DNA of 64,000 bases from Dehalogenimonas alkenigignens (GCF_001466665.1 NZ_KQ758903.1:62001-126000), one strand, 5' to 3'; shown: positions 8,109 through 15,470, counted from the first letter of the stretch. Notes: generated by a model not told the origin, from the sequence alone. Numbers and translations: made by a program.

Positions 8109-8140
8109 GAAGGAGGCTCTTCTTTCGAAGAGCCTCCTTC
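8109..8140 (-). terminator. Hairpin terminator after the proline-rich protein gene
   Basis: A perfect 14-bp inverted repeat, GAAGGAGGCTCTTC and its complement with a TTTC loop, lies 20 bases beyond the stop of the minus-strand gene 8160-8690. The T-run after it on the minus strand is short. Confidence 0.7.
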
Positions 8141-8159
8141 CCTATTCAGTTAGCCGCCG

Positions 8160-8690
8160 CTAGTGGCAGGTTTTACAGCTAGCGTATTCCGGCAGGGTCT
8201 TGTGGGTCTTGATCAGCGTGCCGGTAGGCATCGGCGGAATGGCCGGGGCCGGCGGCGGGGCGACAGTGACCGGAGGCGGCGCCACAGTCACCGGAGGAGG
8301 AGTTACGGTTACCGGCGGGGGAGCGACGGTGACCGGCGGAGGCTCAACTACCACCGGAGGGGGAAGGGTGACGGCAGGCGGAGGAGGCACTGCCGTCACC
8401 GGAGGAGCAACTGTTGCCGCCGGAGGAGCGACCACCGCGGGCTGCTGCGGTTGGGCGGTCGCCGGGGCGGGGGGCGGGGTGGTTATAACGGCGATGAGGG
8501 ACCCCTGGCCTTCACCCGAGGGATCGCCGATCAAAACCGGCGACTGCGGCAGGGCGTCGGCGTTTATCAAAAGGGTCATCGGATCAACCGCCCTTTCGGG
8601 CGCCAGGCTGCCGGCAGCGGCGCCGGTGGCCAGACCGATCCAGATCACCGACCCGGCCAGAGCCAGGTTCATCAAAGTGTGATTCTTCAT
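8160..8690 (-). CDS. Secreted proline-rich protein ending in a single haem-c motif
   Basis: A 176-residue protein with an N-terminal signal sequence (hydrophobic core LALAGSVIWIGLATGAAAG, cleavage probably near residue 27). The middle is a low-complexity rod of repeated PPPVTVAP units (about residues 75-150). The last residues are CKTCH, a CxxCH haem-attachment motif directly before the stop. So it may carry one covalent haem at the tip of an extended Pro-rich stalk. The coding sequence ends cleanly and a strong hairpin follows. I know of no family with exactly this plan; the CxxCH could also be the remnant of a longer cytochrome. Confidence 0.75.
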   Translation of the reverse strand: MKNHTLMNLALAGSVIWIGLATGAAAGSLAPERAVDPMTLLINADALPQSPVLIGDPSGEGQGSLIAVITTPPPAPATAQPQQPAVVAPPAATVAPPVTAVPPPPAVTLPPPVVVEPPPVTVAPPPVTVTPPPVTVAPPPVTVAPPPAPAIPPMPTGTLIKTHKTLPEYASCKTCH

Positions 8691-8856
8691 TCATCTCTCC
8701 TTGTCTTCAGATGCGGCGCATCTCTGCGCCTCACCTGTCCAGTGTACACCCTGAAGATTAACCTGAGATGAAATGAAAATTAATTTTTGTTCATAATCCG
8801 GCGGTTACGAACGCAACCCGGCAGACGGATAGAGCGGGAGACGCCGGGGTGGGAGG

Positions 8857-9264
8857 TCAGTCCATGGCCGAGGCGTCGATGAAGGTCTGGCCGAGGAACT
8901 GGCCGTTGACCCAGAACTGGAAATCAAAACGGCCTTCGCCGGGGAGGGGCAGCGGGGGGAACTGCAGGTTGAGTTCGATGGTGCCGAGCTTGTTCGGCGA
9001 GTTGAATTCGCCCTTGGCTTCGGCCAGGGTCTCGCCGGTGGAGGCGTAGACATACTTGCACTGGAACTGGTACTGGCCTTCGGCCTCGGTCAGCTTGGCG
9101 TAGACCGAAACCGGGCGCTTGGCGGGGAACTGCTTGACGTGGATTTTATCGAAGATGCCAAGCAGCGAAATCTTGCCGGTGGTCGGATCCTTGGCGGAGA
9201 CGTCGCAGACCAGGGCAGCGATAAGGACAGGTTTGGCGTGGCTGAGGGGCTTGGCTTCGTCCAT
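8857..9264 (-). CDS. Conserved hypothetical protein, DUF6941-like
   Basis: A 135-residue soluble protein, predicted as a beta sandwich: alternating hydrophobic strands such as PVLIAALVCDVS, ISLLGIFDKIHV and FDFQFWVNGQFLGQTF. The pattern CDV...GKISLLGIFD is what I associate with the DUF6941 family, whose function is not known. It lies in the accessory block between the terminase genes and the capsid operon and is probably followed by no co-transcribed gene (8690 is 166 bases away). Confidence 0.65.
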   Translation of the reverse strand: MDEAKPLSHAKPVLIAALVCDVSAKDPTTGKISLLGIFDKIHVKQFPAKRPVSVYAKLTEAEGQYQFQCKYVYASTGETLAEAKGEFNSPNKLGTIELNLQFPPLPLPGEGRFDFQFWVNGQFLGQTFIDASAMD

Positions 9265-9303
9265 GGCGGCATTGTAGGCGCGTCCGGCGGCGGTGTCAAT
9301 GAA

Positions 9304-9498
9304 CTATGACGGCTCGTCATGAGTCCAGAAATACTTCACACCCGATACCACGCCGCCGATACAAAGGACGGAGCCGAGCAGCGCGGCAAGGGAGATCCCG
9401 GTCATAAACCCTGCCGCGATAAGGACCACGCCGGCGGCGATGACAATAATCCTGGGCCACATCTGGGTGGGGATAACTTTAGGTTCTGTACCCATCAA
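9304..9498 (-). CDS. Small two-TM membrane protein
   Basis: A 64-residue protein with two hydrophobic helices (IIVIAAGVVLIAAGFMTG and AALLGSVLCIGGVVSGV) joined by a short turn, then a charged tail. No family recognised. Its start overlaps the stop of the next membrane-protein gene (9495) as ATGA, so the two are translated together and may form a complex. Confidence 0.65.
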   Translation of the reverse strand: MMGTEPKVIPTQMWPRIIVIAAGVVLIAAGFMTGISLAALLGSVLCIGGVVSGVKYFWTHDEPS

Positions 9499-9755
9499 AT
9501 GCCGCCGTTGTCCCAGAAGAACCTGACCCCCAGAAACACGCCCAGGGCGACGGACAGCCCGCCGAGGATGGCGAAAATGAAGATATCCGCGGCATGGGCA
9601 AGGGAAATGAGCAGCAGGCCGATGGCGATGGGGCTAACCTGACGAAGCAAACCGGGCGGCAGGCCGCGGCGTTCAGCGGCGGCGGTGTAGCGGAAGATGA
9701 TGCCGATGATGAGCGCCAGCACGGCGAGAAATCCAACGAGATAGAGTATTTCCAT
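9495..9755 (-). CDS. Small three-TM membrane protein
   Basis: An 86-residue integral membrane protein with about three hydrophobic segments: LYLVGFLAVLALIIGIIF, VSPIAIGLLLISLAHA and FAILGGLSVALGVFLGV. It is coupled by ATGA overlap to the 64-residue membrane protein downstream. No family recognised; the two-gene pair sits among accessory genes inside the split phage region, but nothing shows a phage role such as a holin. Confidence 0.65.
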   Translation of the reverse strand: MEILYLVGFLAVLALIIGIIFRYTAAAERRGLPPGLLRQVSPIAIGLLLISLAHAADIFIFAILGGLSVALGVFLGVRFFWDNGGI

Positions 9756-9792
9756 CGCGGTTCAATTGTAACACACCGGTCAAAAATAATCG

Positions 9793-9820
9793 TTGACTTG
9801 GGGGTAAAAGCGCCTATAAT
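9793..9820 (+). promoter_or_regulatory. Sigma70-type promoter
   Basis: TTGACT (9793-9798), 16-base spacer, TATAAT (9815-9820). A Shine-Dalgarno AAGGAAGG follows just before the ATG at 9838. This is a near-consensus vegetative promoter. Confidence 0.8.
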
Positions 9821-9837
9821 CTGGACAAAGGAAGGCG

Positions 9838-10068
9838 ATGCCCGACTACTTCTTCCCGGACTACGTCAAGCAGGCCACCCATCGCCGCGTTGACGGCCGG
9901 TGCGAATGCACTACCTGCGGCAGCCATGCCGGCAAACGCTGCGATACGCTTTACTGGTCATACCACGACGCTTACTACGTGCCGATCAACCCCAAAGAGC
10001 CGCCGGAAATGCACAACTGCAAATTATTGTGCAAAAGGTGCTGGCGGCAGGCGGAAGCCGCCCGGTAG
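9838..10068 (+). CDS. Small Cys-rich zinc-binding (HNH-like) protein
   Basis: A 76-residue protein rich in Cys and His: CECTTCGSHAGKRC around residues 23-36 and HNCKLLCKRCWRQ near 61. The two CxxC-type knuckles about 35 residues apart suggest a zinc ribbon or a minimal HNH-type fold; a NCKLLCKRC ending resembles HNH nuclease-like small proteins, but the catalytic His-Asn-His triad cannot be assigned with confidence. Driven by its own strong promoter and followed at 31 bases by another small Cys-containing gene on the same strand. Confidence 0.7.
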   Translation: MPDYFFPDYVKQATHRRVDGRCECTTCGSHAGKRCDTLYWSYHDAYYVPINPKEPPEMHNCKLLCKRCWRQAEAAR

Positions 10069-10098
10069 CCGGACGCGACCGAAGAGCCGTCCGGGAGG

Positions 10099-10275
10099 AT
10101 GGCACCAATCAGCGAAATGACAGAATTTGTTTGCTATTGCCACCAACATACCAAAGCGGACATCGAAGCCGACCTGATTAAACATCACGGCAGGTCTTCA
10201 ATCATGGAGAAGATCATGTACCACCGAAAGCAAGGTCTTTGCGAATGCGATACCAAGCATCCGGAGAAGCGGTGA
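10099..10275 (+). CDS. Small zinc/[2Fe-2S]-type protein resembling the CopZ N-terminal zinc domain
   Basis: A 58-residue gene below usual size cut-offs. The protein has the pattern FVCYCHQHTKADIEADL, then HHGRSSIMEKIM and a final GLCECDTKHPEKR. This C-x-C ... GRSxI ... C-x-C ... NP/HP layout is that of the zinc/iron-sulfur domain found at the N-terminus of some CopZ copper chaperones and as a stand-alone protein in anaerobes (family knowledge). The ATG at 10099 is directly preceded by GGGAGG; an internal ATG at 10117 is an alternative. Probably co-transcribed with the Cys-rich gene upstream. Confidence 0.65.
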   Translation: MAPISEMTEFVCYCHQHTKADIEADLIKHHGRSSIMEKIMYHRKQGLCECDTKHPEKR

Positions 10276-10359
10276 TGCCTGCCCGATGTCCGCCGTGTCG
10301 TGGACGAGGCCAGGAAATCTATTAAAAAGCCGCGTTCTTGAGGCGATTAGGCTTAACCC

Positions 10360-10429
10360 ACCGCCTTCTTCACCAGAGCGCTGATCCTCGCCTCCTCGGC
10401 GGGGGTGAGTTCCTTCAGGGCGAAGGAGG
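10360..10429 (-). repeat. 70-bp exact duplicate of the 3' end of the DUF1801 gene (pseudogene fragment)
   Basis: Bases 10360-10429 are identical to 10731-10800, which encode the last ~22 codons of the DUF1801 protein. The copy has no gene body attached. It and the true end flank a 301-base, AT-rich insert that carries one small membrane-protein gene whose stop codon begins at the first base after the repeat. Confidence 0.9.
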
Positions 10430-10627
10430 TCAGATGGAGGAATTCTTGGAGCTAATCACAAAAAGTGCGACCGCCACGACTAGTCCGACAAGTGGGTAAA
10501 ATGGATTTGTTAAACCAAGAAGGAAGTGTGCAAGTGCATTTCCACCGGTACTAACTGGACCTACAATGAAATTGAATATGAACGAAAAAACCAGCCAAAC
10601 CAAGAAGAATACAATAATCTTCTTCAT
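10430..10627 (-). CDS. Small membrane protein within a 301-bp insert
   Basis: A 65-residue protein beginning MKKIIVFFLVWLVFSFIF, with two hydrophobic helices separated by a Gly/Asn-rich loop and a short SSKNSSI tail. No family recognised. The gene is much more AT-rich than its neighbours. It lies between two exact 70-bp copies of the neighbouring gene's 3' end, and its TGA starts at the repeat edge, so it probably arrived with the insertion event. Confidence 0.6.
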   Translation of the reverse strand: MKKIIVFFLVWLVFSFIFNFIVGPVSTGGNALAHFLLGLTNPFYPLVGLVVAVALFVISSKNSSI

Positions 10628-10723
10628 GTGAAGATTATATCATCGGCGTCAATAATTAAACTCGAACCGAACCGCCAAAATCAAAGAGTGAATAATATTC
10701 ACTACCGCCAAATACCAGCTTTG

Positions 10724-11146
10724 TCAGCTTACCGCCTTCTTCACCAGAGCGCTGATCCTCGCCTCCTCGGCGGGGGTGAGTTCCTTCAGGGCGAAGGAGG
10801 CCGGCCACATATTGCCATCATCCAGTTTGGCCGAATCGTTGAAGCCGAAGGTGGAATAGCGGGCGCTGAACTTGGCCGCACCCTGGAAGAAGCAGACGAC
10901 CTTGCCGTCTTTGGCAGCCCAGGCCGGCATGCCGTACCAGGTCCGCGGTTTGAGGCCGGGGGCGGCGGCCTTGACGATCTCGTGGATGCGCCGGGCCGTT
11001 GACCTGTCCGGCTCCGGCATCTCACTAATCTTGGCGAGGACGGCGCCTTCCCCCTCCGCCGCTTTGCCGGCCTTCAGTTCATCGAGGCGCTCTTTCATTG
11101 CTGCCTTTTCATCTTCAGATAACTGCACGACCTTCTTTTCAGCCAT
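10724..11146 (-). CDS. DUF1801 (YdhG-like) protein
   Basis: A 140-residue soluble protein of the DUF1801/YdhG family, small SCP-like proteins of unclear function, some annotated as iron chaperones. The family core is visible: a helical N-terminus, then [22 protein letters not shown] with the conserved W-Y-G-M-P-A segment near residues 78-84, and the strand [20 protein letters not shown]. Full length. Its final 70 bases are duplicated 371 bases downstream, so a past insertion regenerated the gene end. Confidence 0.85.
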   Translation of the reverse strand: MAEKKVVQLSEDEKAAMKERLDELKAGKAAEGEGAVLAKISEMPEPDRSTARRIHEIVKAAAPGLKPRTWYGMPAWAAKDGKVVCFFQGAAKFSARYSTFGFNDSAKLDDGNMWPASFALKELTPAEEARISALVKKAVS

Positions 11147-11296
11147 ATAATCTCCGCTCGGCGAGGATGCCCCTTCATTGCGGGAAGGGACTCTAATTCA
11201 CTCTAGCCCGAGCGACGGGTTGTGTCAATTTGGATTCCGGTTTTCCTTTGCCGGGCGGCGTGGTAGATTATGCGAAACTGCACCGAGGAATATGCC

Positions 11297-11647
11297 GTGG
11301 CCAGACACAAGATCTATACGATGAGCGTCGGGCGCGTCTATCCGCTTTATATCGCCAAGGCGGAGAAAAAAGGGCGCACCAAAGCTGAGGTAGATGAAAT
11401 TATCCGCTGGCTGACCGGCTACAGCCAGTCCGAGTTGGAAGCGCGCCTGAGAGACCAGACCGATTTTGAGACCTTCTTCGCCGAAGCCCCTCTGCTTAAC
11501 CCGTCCCGGAGCCTGATCACAGGCCTGATTTGCGGCGTCCGGGTGGAGGAAATCGAAGAGCCGACGATGCGGGAAATCCGCTACCTGGACAAGCTGGTGG
11601 ATGAGCTGGCAAAGGGCAGGGCGATGGAGAAGATTTTACGGAAGTAA
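11297..11647 (+). CDS. DUF2200 family protein
   Basis: A 116-residue cytoplasmic protein of unknown function. The family signature is clear: [40 protein letters not shown] and [17 protein letters not shown] prefer the GTG start at 11297, preceded by GAGGA, because the family begins just before the HKIY motif; the ATG at 11270 adds nine unconserved residues. It stands alone between convergent minus-strand genes. Confidence 0.85.
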   Translation: MARHKIYTMSVGRVYPLYIAKAEKKGRTKAEVDEIIRWLTGYSQSELEARLRDQTDFETFFAEAPLLNPSRSLITGLICGVRVEEIEEPTMREIRYLDKLVDELAKGRAMEKILRK

Positions 11648-11674
11648 GAGCCGCGGGTTGAGGCCCGGGAAAGC

Positions 11675-11803
11675 CTAGAACACCGCCACCGCCAGCGTGA
11701 TGACAACTCCAGCGGCTATTACAGCCACCACCAGCAATCTCAGAAGCGAGTTAGTCACATCCAGTTTGTCTAAAAGTTCCTGGATTTTCGATTCATCAGT
11801 CAT
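11675..11803 (-). CDS. Tiny single-TM membrane protein
   Basis: A 42-residue ORF too short for usual gene calls. It starts MTDESKIQELLDKLDVTNSL, an amphipathic acidic helix, followed by one transmembrane helix (LLVVAVIAAGVVITLAVAVF) that runs to the stop. The composition and clear in/out polarity argue for a real protein. No family recognised. No strong Shine-Dalgarno is visible. Confidence 0.45.
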   Translation of the reverse strand: MTDESKIQELLDKLDVTNSLLRLLVVAVIAAGVVITLAVAVF

Positions 11804-11861
11804 GTCACGGCTCCGCTCTTGGTTCCAGAGTTTTTCTTATAGTACCGCATAATATTTGAAC

Positions 11862-11957
11862 TTACCACACCGCCGCCACCACCGCGTCCGCCGCCGCATC
11901 AAGTCGAAAAACATTACCGCCACCTCGCGGCCGGCGGTCAATTCTGCCGCCGGGATT
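11862..11957 (-). repeat. Diverged duplicate of the 3' end of the small tail-like gene
   Basis: This ~96-base stretch matches 12160-12256 with a handful of substitutions and one missing base, so its reading frame is broken. The original encodes the C-terminal ~32 residues (ending DAVVAAVW) of the 69-residue phage protein. As at 10.4 kb, the copy and the real end flank an insert holding one small membrane-protein gene. Confidence 0.85.
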
Positions 11958-11982
11958 TCGATGACTGTGATACAATGAGCGT

Positions 11983-12135
11983 ATGAAATCCCCGAGTATG
12001 GAAGCAGAAAACAAGCTGTATGACAAGGTTAGGAAACCATTTAAGGTTGTTTTCATGGTAATGCTGGGTGTCTTCATCCTCGGGGCAACTCTCCGCCTGA
12101 TCTATGCGATCTTTGTTCTGTTAACCAACCTATAA
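11983..12135 (+). CDS. Small single-TM membrane protein within an insert
   Basis: A 50-residue protein: a charged N-terminal stretch (MEAENKLYDKVRKPF) and one long hydrophobic helix (VVFMVMLGVFILGATLRLI and onward). A TACAAT box at 11971-11976 sits 6 bases before the ATG, suggesting a leaderless mRNA. AT-rich relative to surroundings. It lies between the diverged and the true copy of the 3' end of the small phage gene, on the opposite strand. No family recognised. Confidence 0.5.
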   Translation: MKSPSMEAENKLYDKVRKPFKVVFMVMLGVFILGATLRLIYAIFVLLTNL

Positions 12136-12159
12136 ATCGCAACCCCGAAGATTTAATAC

Positions 12160-12369
12160 CTACCACACCGCCGCCACCACCGCGTCCGCCGCCCGCATCA
12201 GGTCAAAAAACATGACCGCCACCTCGCGGCCGGCGGTCATCTCCGATGCCGGGATGTTGCGGGCGACCGTCAGGTTCTCCAGGTAGGCCTGCGACGAGCC
12301 GACAAGCTGCACCGTGGCGGTGTAATTCGTGCCGTTGAAGCTTTTCAGAATCGCTTGCCTGGTGTACAT
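12160..12369 (-). CDS. Small phage tail/baseplate-associated protein (hypothetical)
   Basis: A 69-residue protein starting MYTRQAILKSFNG after a good GGAGG. It is predicted to be all-beta: YTATVQLVGS, LENLTVARNI, AGREVAVMFFD and DAVVAAVW. Proteins of this kind (short OB-like barrels ending in DAVV.AVW) occur next to tail-hub genes in phages and prophages. It lies 90 bases downstream of the large tail-like gene on the same strand, with a dispersed repeat in between. Function is inferred from position only. Confidence 0.6.
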   Translation of the reverse strand: MYTRQAILKSFNGTNYTATVQLVGSSQAYLENLTVARNIPASEMTAGREVAVMFFDLMRAADAVVAAVW

Positions 12370-12383
12370 TTTTCCCTCCACTA

Positions 12384-12416
12384 CCGTTCACCCTTCGACA
12401 GGCTCAGGGCGAACGG
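12384..12416. repeat. Dispersed intergenic repeat (inverted, CTTCGACAGGCTCAGG type)
   Basis: Sequence CCGTTCACCCTTCGACAGG followed by CTCAGGGCGAACGG, an imperfect palindrome. A related copy sits at 15471-15500 between the capsid and connector genes. This repeat type is common in intergenic DNA of many bacteria. Confidence 0.65.
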
Positions 12417-12458
12417 TTCTTTTTAGATTTTCGCTCTCAAGGGGGAATGACTGAACGA

Positions 12459-14420
12459 TTACACGCCCCCGAGTTTCAGTTTCATCTCGTATTTGCCCGC
12501 GTCCGGCTGGCAGGCAAGCTCTATGGCATTGACCCGGTAGCGGGCGGCGGACAGGCCGGTAGCCTCGTCGGTGACCTCAACCACGTCGTAAATCTGCTGG
12601 CCGCAGTTGGGCGGGACGACGATCTCGCAGCCGGAAGCGGCGGAAGCGGCTTCACGCAGCAGGGTGCCGGCCCAGTTATGGAGCGACGGCGCCGTTGACA
12701 GGCCGCGGTCATAACGGCTGCGGCTGCGGGCGCCGGAAGAAACCAGCGACGGCCAGTCGAAGGCCTCCACCACCAGGCCGCCGGCTCCGGCCAGCCGCAG
12801 GTGGTTGAATTCAATGGCGGCTTCGGCGGCGCGGCAGGCATGCACCTGATGTCCCCCGCTTTCGCCGGAGGCGCCGAAGGCATACGATGCCGCCTCATCT
12901 TCCGCCGGATGCTTCAGGTAGACTGCCCCGGCCTCGACGAACAGCCGGTCAGGCACGAAAGACAGCAGGCGGCGGACGGCCGAAAGGGCGTCGGCGCCGG
13001 GGTTGAGACAGAAGTCAGGGTAGAGCGAGGTCAGGGACGATGAGGCCGAGATGGTCTCCAGCCTCAGGCCGCAGCGGGCCGCCAGCCAGGCGATGATGTC
13101 CCGGACGCTGTGGGTCGAGGCCGAGGCGTTCCAGCGCAGCAGGTTGCGGGAGCGCCAGTCCCTGAGCGCCTGCCAGCCGTCCGATGCCTCGATGATGATT
13201 TTGCCGCCGCGGCGTTCAATGCGGCGCACGGTAAACGACAGGCTGCCGCCGGTCTCGGCGCCGCTTTCGGTGATATAGCCGGGGCTGACCCGGATCTCAT
13301 CGCCGGGGGCGGCGGGCGGCGGGCCGAGGGCTGAATTATCGAGTTCGATGACCGCCTTGCCTTCGGTCTCGGCCAGGTCGAGGCTGACGCCGGCGGCCGA
13401 GGCGGTCAGGTCAGCCTCGTCATTATCGGAGACCGCCCGCCGCACCGAGCTGGCCGAAGACAGCCAGAGGGCGCCGGCCGAGTGAATGATCGAAACGCCG
13501 TAGTCGCCGCTGATTTCGAGGGGTTCAGGCTCGGTCCATAGTCCGGAATTGAAGGCGGAACCGGGGACGGTCGAGGCGAGGTAAACGCGGGAACAGGCCT
13601 CCGTGCCGGTGAACTTCTCCACGTAAGCGCAGCGGTAAACATCATCACGGTCGAGAAACGCGGCGCGGAACTCGAAACCCTCGGCGGCGGGCGAAGCGGC
13701 CAGTTCCGTAAGCTCGCCCCAGGCGCCGGCCGGCAGGGCTCCGCCGTCACCGCAGACCAGCGACCACAATCGGAAGTTGCCGGACGAGTCGCGGCCGGTG
13801 ATGACCAGGTTCCAGTCGCCGTCATAGGCGCAAGCCACGCCGGACAGGGCGCCGGTCGACTTGTTCCAGGCGGCCTTGGCCTGCCACGCCCCGCCAACCC
13901 GCTTCTTGACGTAGAGGGTGGCCTGGTCGGCGAAGAAGAGCGCCAGGTCGCCATTGGGTTTATAGGCCGCGGCGATGCCGCCGCAGGCGGTGGTCGGCGA
14001 GTAATCTATGAGTTCCGGCGCGCCGAAGCTTGCGCCATAGTTCACCGATTTGAAGCGGCGGATGCTGCGGTCGCTCTTGATCCAGCAGATGGAGGCCTCC
14101 GCGGCAAGCGCAGCGCAGGCGACGGCCACGGCGTTGTACTCATTGGCGTAGGTCCACTGGGAAAAATCGCTCGACTCGTCCGGAGAAACAACCCGCTGGC
14201 GGTAGAGCTTGCGGGAATCGGCGGCGGTGCCGAGGCGGGCGCGGATGAGCGAGCCGTCGCCGGCCAGCGCTGCGGCGTGGCAGTTTTCCGGCTCGGCGCC
14301 GGAATAGAGCGCCCGCCAGGCGGGGCGGGTCTTGCGTAAAACGACTGAAACGACTGCCTGGCGCGACGGCGAGGACTGCGCGGCTAACAGCGGCGGCGAA
14401 AGTTCACGCATCGGCGTCAC
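12459..14420 (-). CDS. Large phage tail / baseplate-like structural protein
   Basis: A 653-residue protein, the largest of the phage block. Residues ~30-330 are built from beta-rich blocks with repeated Trp and Gly (for example DWNLVITGRDSSGNFRLWSL) and resemble a beta-propeller or BNR-like fold. Residues ~360-653 resemble tail-hub/baseplate proteins: SLSFTVRRIERRGGKIIIEA, ASDGWQALRDWRSRNLLRW, SVRDIIAWLAARCGLRLE and a final RYRVNAIEL...GKYEMKLKLGG. No tape-measure or tail-tube gene accompanies it, so whether a true tail forms is doubtful. Start overlaps the upstream membrane-protein gene by 17 bases. Confidence 0.7.
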   Translation of the reverse strand: MTPMRELSPPLLAAQSSPSRQAVVSVVLRKTRPAWRALYSGAEPENCHAAALAGDGSLIRARLGTAADSRKLYRQRVVSPDESSDFSQWTYANEYNAVAVACAALAAEASICWIKSDRSIRRFKSVNYGASFGAPELIDYSPTTACGGIAAAYKPNGDLALFFADQATLYVKKRVGGAWQAKAAWNKSTGALSGVACAYDGDWNLVITGRDSSGNFRLWSLVCGDGGALPAGAWGELTELAASPAAEGFEFRAAFLDRDDVYRCAYVEKFTGTEACSRVYLASTVPGSAFNSGLWTEPEPLEISGDYGVSIIHSAGALWLSSASSVRRAVSDNDEADLTASAAGVSLDLAETEGKAVIELDNSALGPPPAAPGDEIRVSPGYITESGAETGGSLSFTVRRIERRGGKIIIEASDGWQALRDWRSRNLLRWNASASTHSVRDIIAWLAARCGLRLETISASSSLTSLYPDFCLNPGADALSAVRRLLSFVPDRLFVEAGAVYLKHPAEDEAASYAFGASGESGGHQVHACRAAEAAIEFNHLRLAGAGGLVVEAFDWPSLVSSGARSRSRYDRGLSTAPSLHNWAGTLLREAASAASGCEIVVPPNCGQQIYDVVEVTDEATGLSAARYRVNAIELACQPDAGKYEMKLKLGGV

Positions 14421-14652
14421 CCTGCTGGCCGGGAACGTAATCCTTGCCCCAGAAAAGGTGCCCCGCCACGTAGCCGATGGTGAAACTGAACAGCCGGCCC
14501 AGGAGATAGTCGAAGCCGTTCTTGCCGATGAAGTAGCCGCCCAGCATCAGCCCGGCGATCCACAGCCACTCGTAGCGGTGCCACAGGTCGCGCAGGATGT
14601 AGGTCCACGGCCGCCCGCCGAGGCGCGACCATAACATTCGATACAAATCCAT
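14404..14652 (-). CDS. Small membrane-associated phage-block protein
   Basis: I place the start at the ATG at 14652, which has a strong GAAGGAGAG five bases upstream, giving 82 residues (MDLYRMLWSRLGG...). The protein has hydrophobic stretches WLWIAGLMLGGYFIG and LLGRLFSFTIGYVAGHLFWG, consistent with one or two membrane passes, and aromatic residues at the interfaces. It could be a holin-like or tail-associated protein, but there is no endolysin gene nearby and the function is open. Confidence 0.6.
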   Translation of the reverse strand: MDLYRMLWSRLGGRPWTYILRDLWHRYEWLWIAGLMLGGYFIGKNGFDYLLGRLFSFTIGYVAGHLFWGKDYVPGQQGDADA

Positions 14653-14659
14653 CTTTCTC

Positions 14660-14750
14660 TCCTTCGTCGAGGGAAATTCCAAATCCGAATATCGAAATCC
14701 GAAACGGGCAACCCTGGAAGTTTCGTATTTCGTGCTTCGGATTTACTTCT
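14660..14750. repeat. Dispersed AT-rich intergenic repeat
   Basis: Contains AAATTCCAAATCCGAATAT, ATCGAAATCCGAAAC and a partly inverted TTTCGTATTTCG/CTTCGGATTT. This repeat style (runs of AAATCCGAAA) is frequent between genes in environmental Chloroflexota. It separates two phage genes. Confidence 0.5.
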
Positions 14751-15383
14751 TTACCCCCAAAAGTGCGTATCGTCCGGGCAGGAGTAGTCCTCCACCGGCC
14801 GGAAGAACTTGCCGGCGCGGAATTCGCTCCGGCGGGACAGGCGGCGCAGCTCGTCGCGGAAGACGCTCATGCGCTCCCTGCCCCAGCGGAGGTAGTCCGC
14901 CGCGGCGTTTGAGCCGGAGTTGACGCGGTTGACGGCGTAGGCCGCCCACTCGATGGCAGCATAGGCCGCCGCGCCGGTGGCGATGAGGTCGTGGTGCTGC
15001 GACGGGATGGTCGTCGAAGAGGCATCCAGGGTATGCAGGCAGCCCCAGTAGACCGCCAGGTCGCCGCCATCCGGGGCGGGGCAGTTTTCCAGCGTCAGCC
15101 GGTCCGCCCAGACGGTGAACGGGCGGAACTTCCGCGGCTTCAGATCGACGGGGTACTCCACGCCCAGGACGGCGGTACGGTCGGCCAGCGACGAGATGTC
15201 CAGCTCCATGCAGCCGAAGACGGAGACGAACGCCGTCTTCATCTGCCGCGGCGCCGCCGCTGAGTATTCCGCCACCGCCCGCCGCAGGTGGCGGTCAAGG
15301 GTGTCATCCGTCCAGCGGTAGGTGGCAGGGATGGTGTCTTTGAGGTCGGTACGGACCAGGCTGCGCATTTCGGTCAGGTTCAT
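14751..15383 (-). CDS. Putative head-tail connector/adaptor protein
   Basis: A 210-residue protein directly downstream of the capsid gene. The N-terminus MNLTEMRSLVRTDLKD...YRWTDDTLDRHLRRAVAEYS is the helical start typical of head-completion/adaptor proteins, which begin with a short domain that spots the first virion ring. The centre is beta-rich and the C-terminal third is a long helix (DYLRWGRERMSVFRDELRRL). Assignment rests on synteny (portal, scaffold, capsid, adaptor) and this N-terminal pattern. Confidence 0.65.
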   Translation of the reverse strand: MNLTEMRSLVRTDLKDTIPATYRWTDDTLDRHLRRAVAEYSAAAPRQMKTAFVSVFGCMELDISSLADRTAVLGVEYPVDLKPRKFRPFTVWADRLTLENCPAPDGGDLAVYWGCLHTLDASSTTIPSQHHDLIATGAAAYAAIEWAAYAVNRVNSGSNAAADYLRWGRERMSVFRDELRRLSRRSEFRAGKFFRPVEDYSCPDDTHFWG

Positions 15384-15407
15384 CGCGTGCTCCTTTATTG
15401 TTGTGTC

Positions 15408-15450
15408 ACCCTCACCCTGCCCTCTCCCGTCAGGCGACGGGAGAGGGGTT
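15408..15450. repeat. Dispersed palindromic repeat (CCCTCTCCCG type)
   Basis: A 12-bp perfect inverted repeat CCCTCTCCCGTC / GACGGGAGAGGG with an AGGC loop, flanked by CACCCTCACCCTG. Related copies lie at 16460-16498, 16511-16553 and 17003-17048, each between phage structural genes. Confidence 0.75.
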
Positions 15451-15470
15451 GGAGAAGAGGCGGTTTCCGT

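Noticed and set aside
8230-8450. Regular short repeats that might be a CRISPR array or tandem-repeat locus
   Set aside because: The period follows codons of the PPPVTVAP protein repeat, with no unique spacers; it is coding low complexity.
12459-14420. Sialidase or secreted glycosidase
   Set aside because: The beta-propeller-like half has no signal peptide or catalytic Arg triad pattern, and the C-terminal half and operon position fit a tail/baseplate protein.
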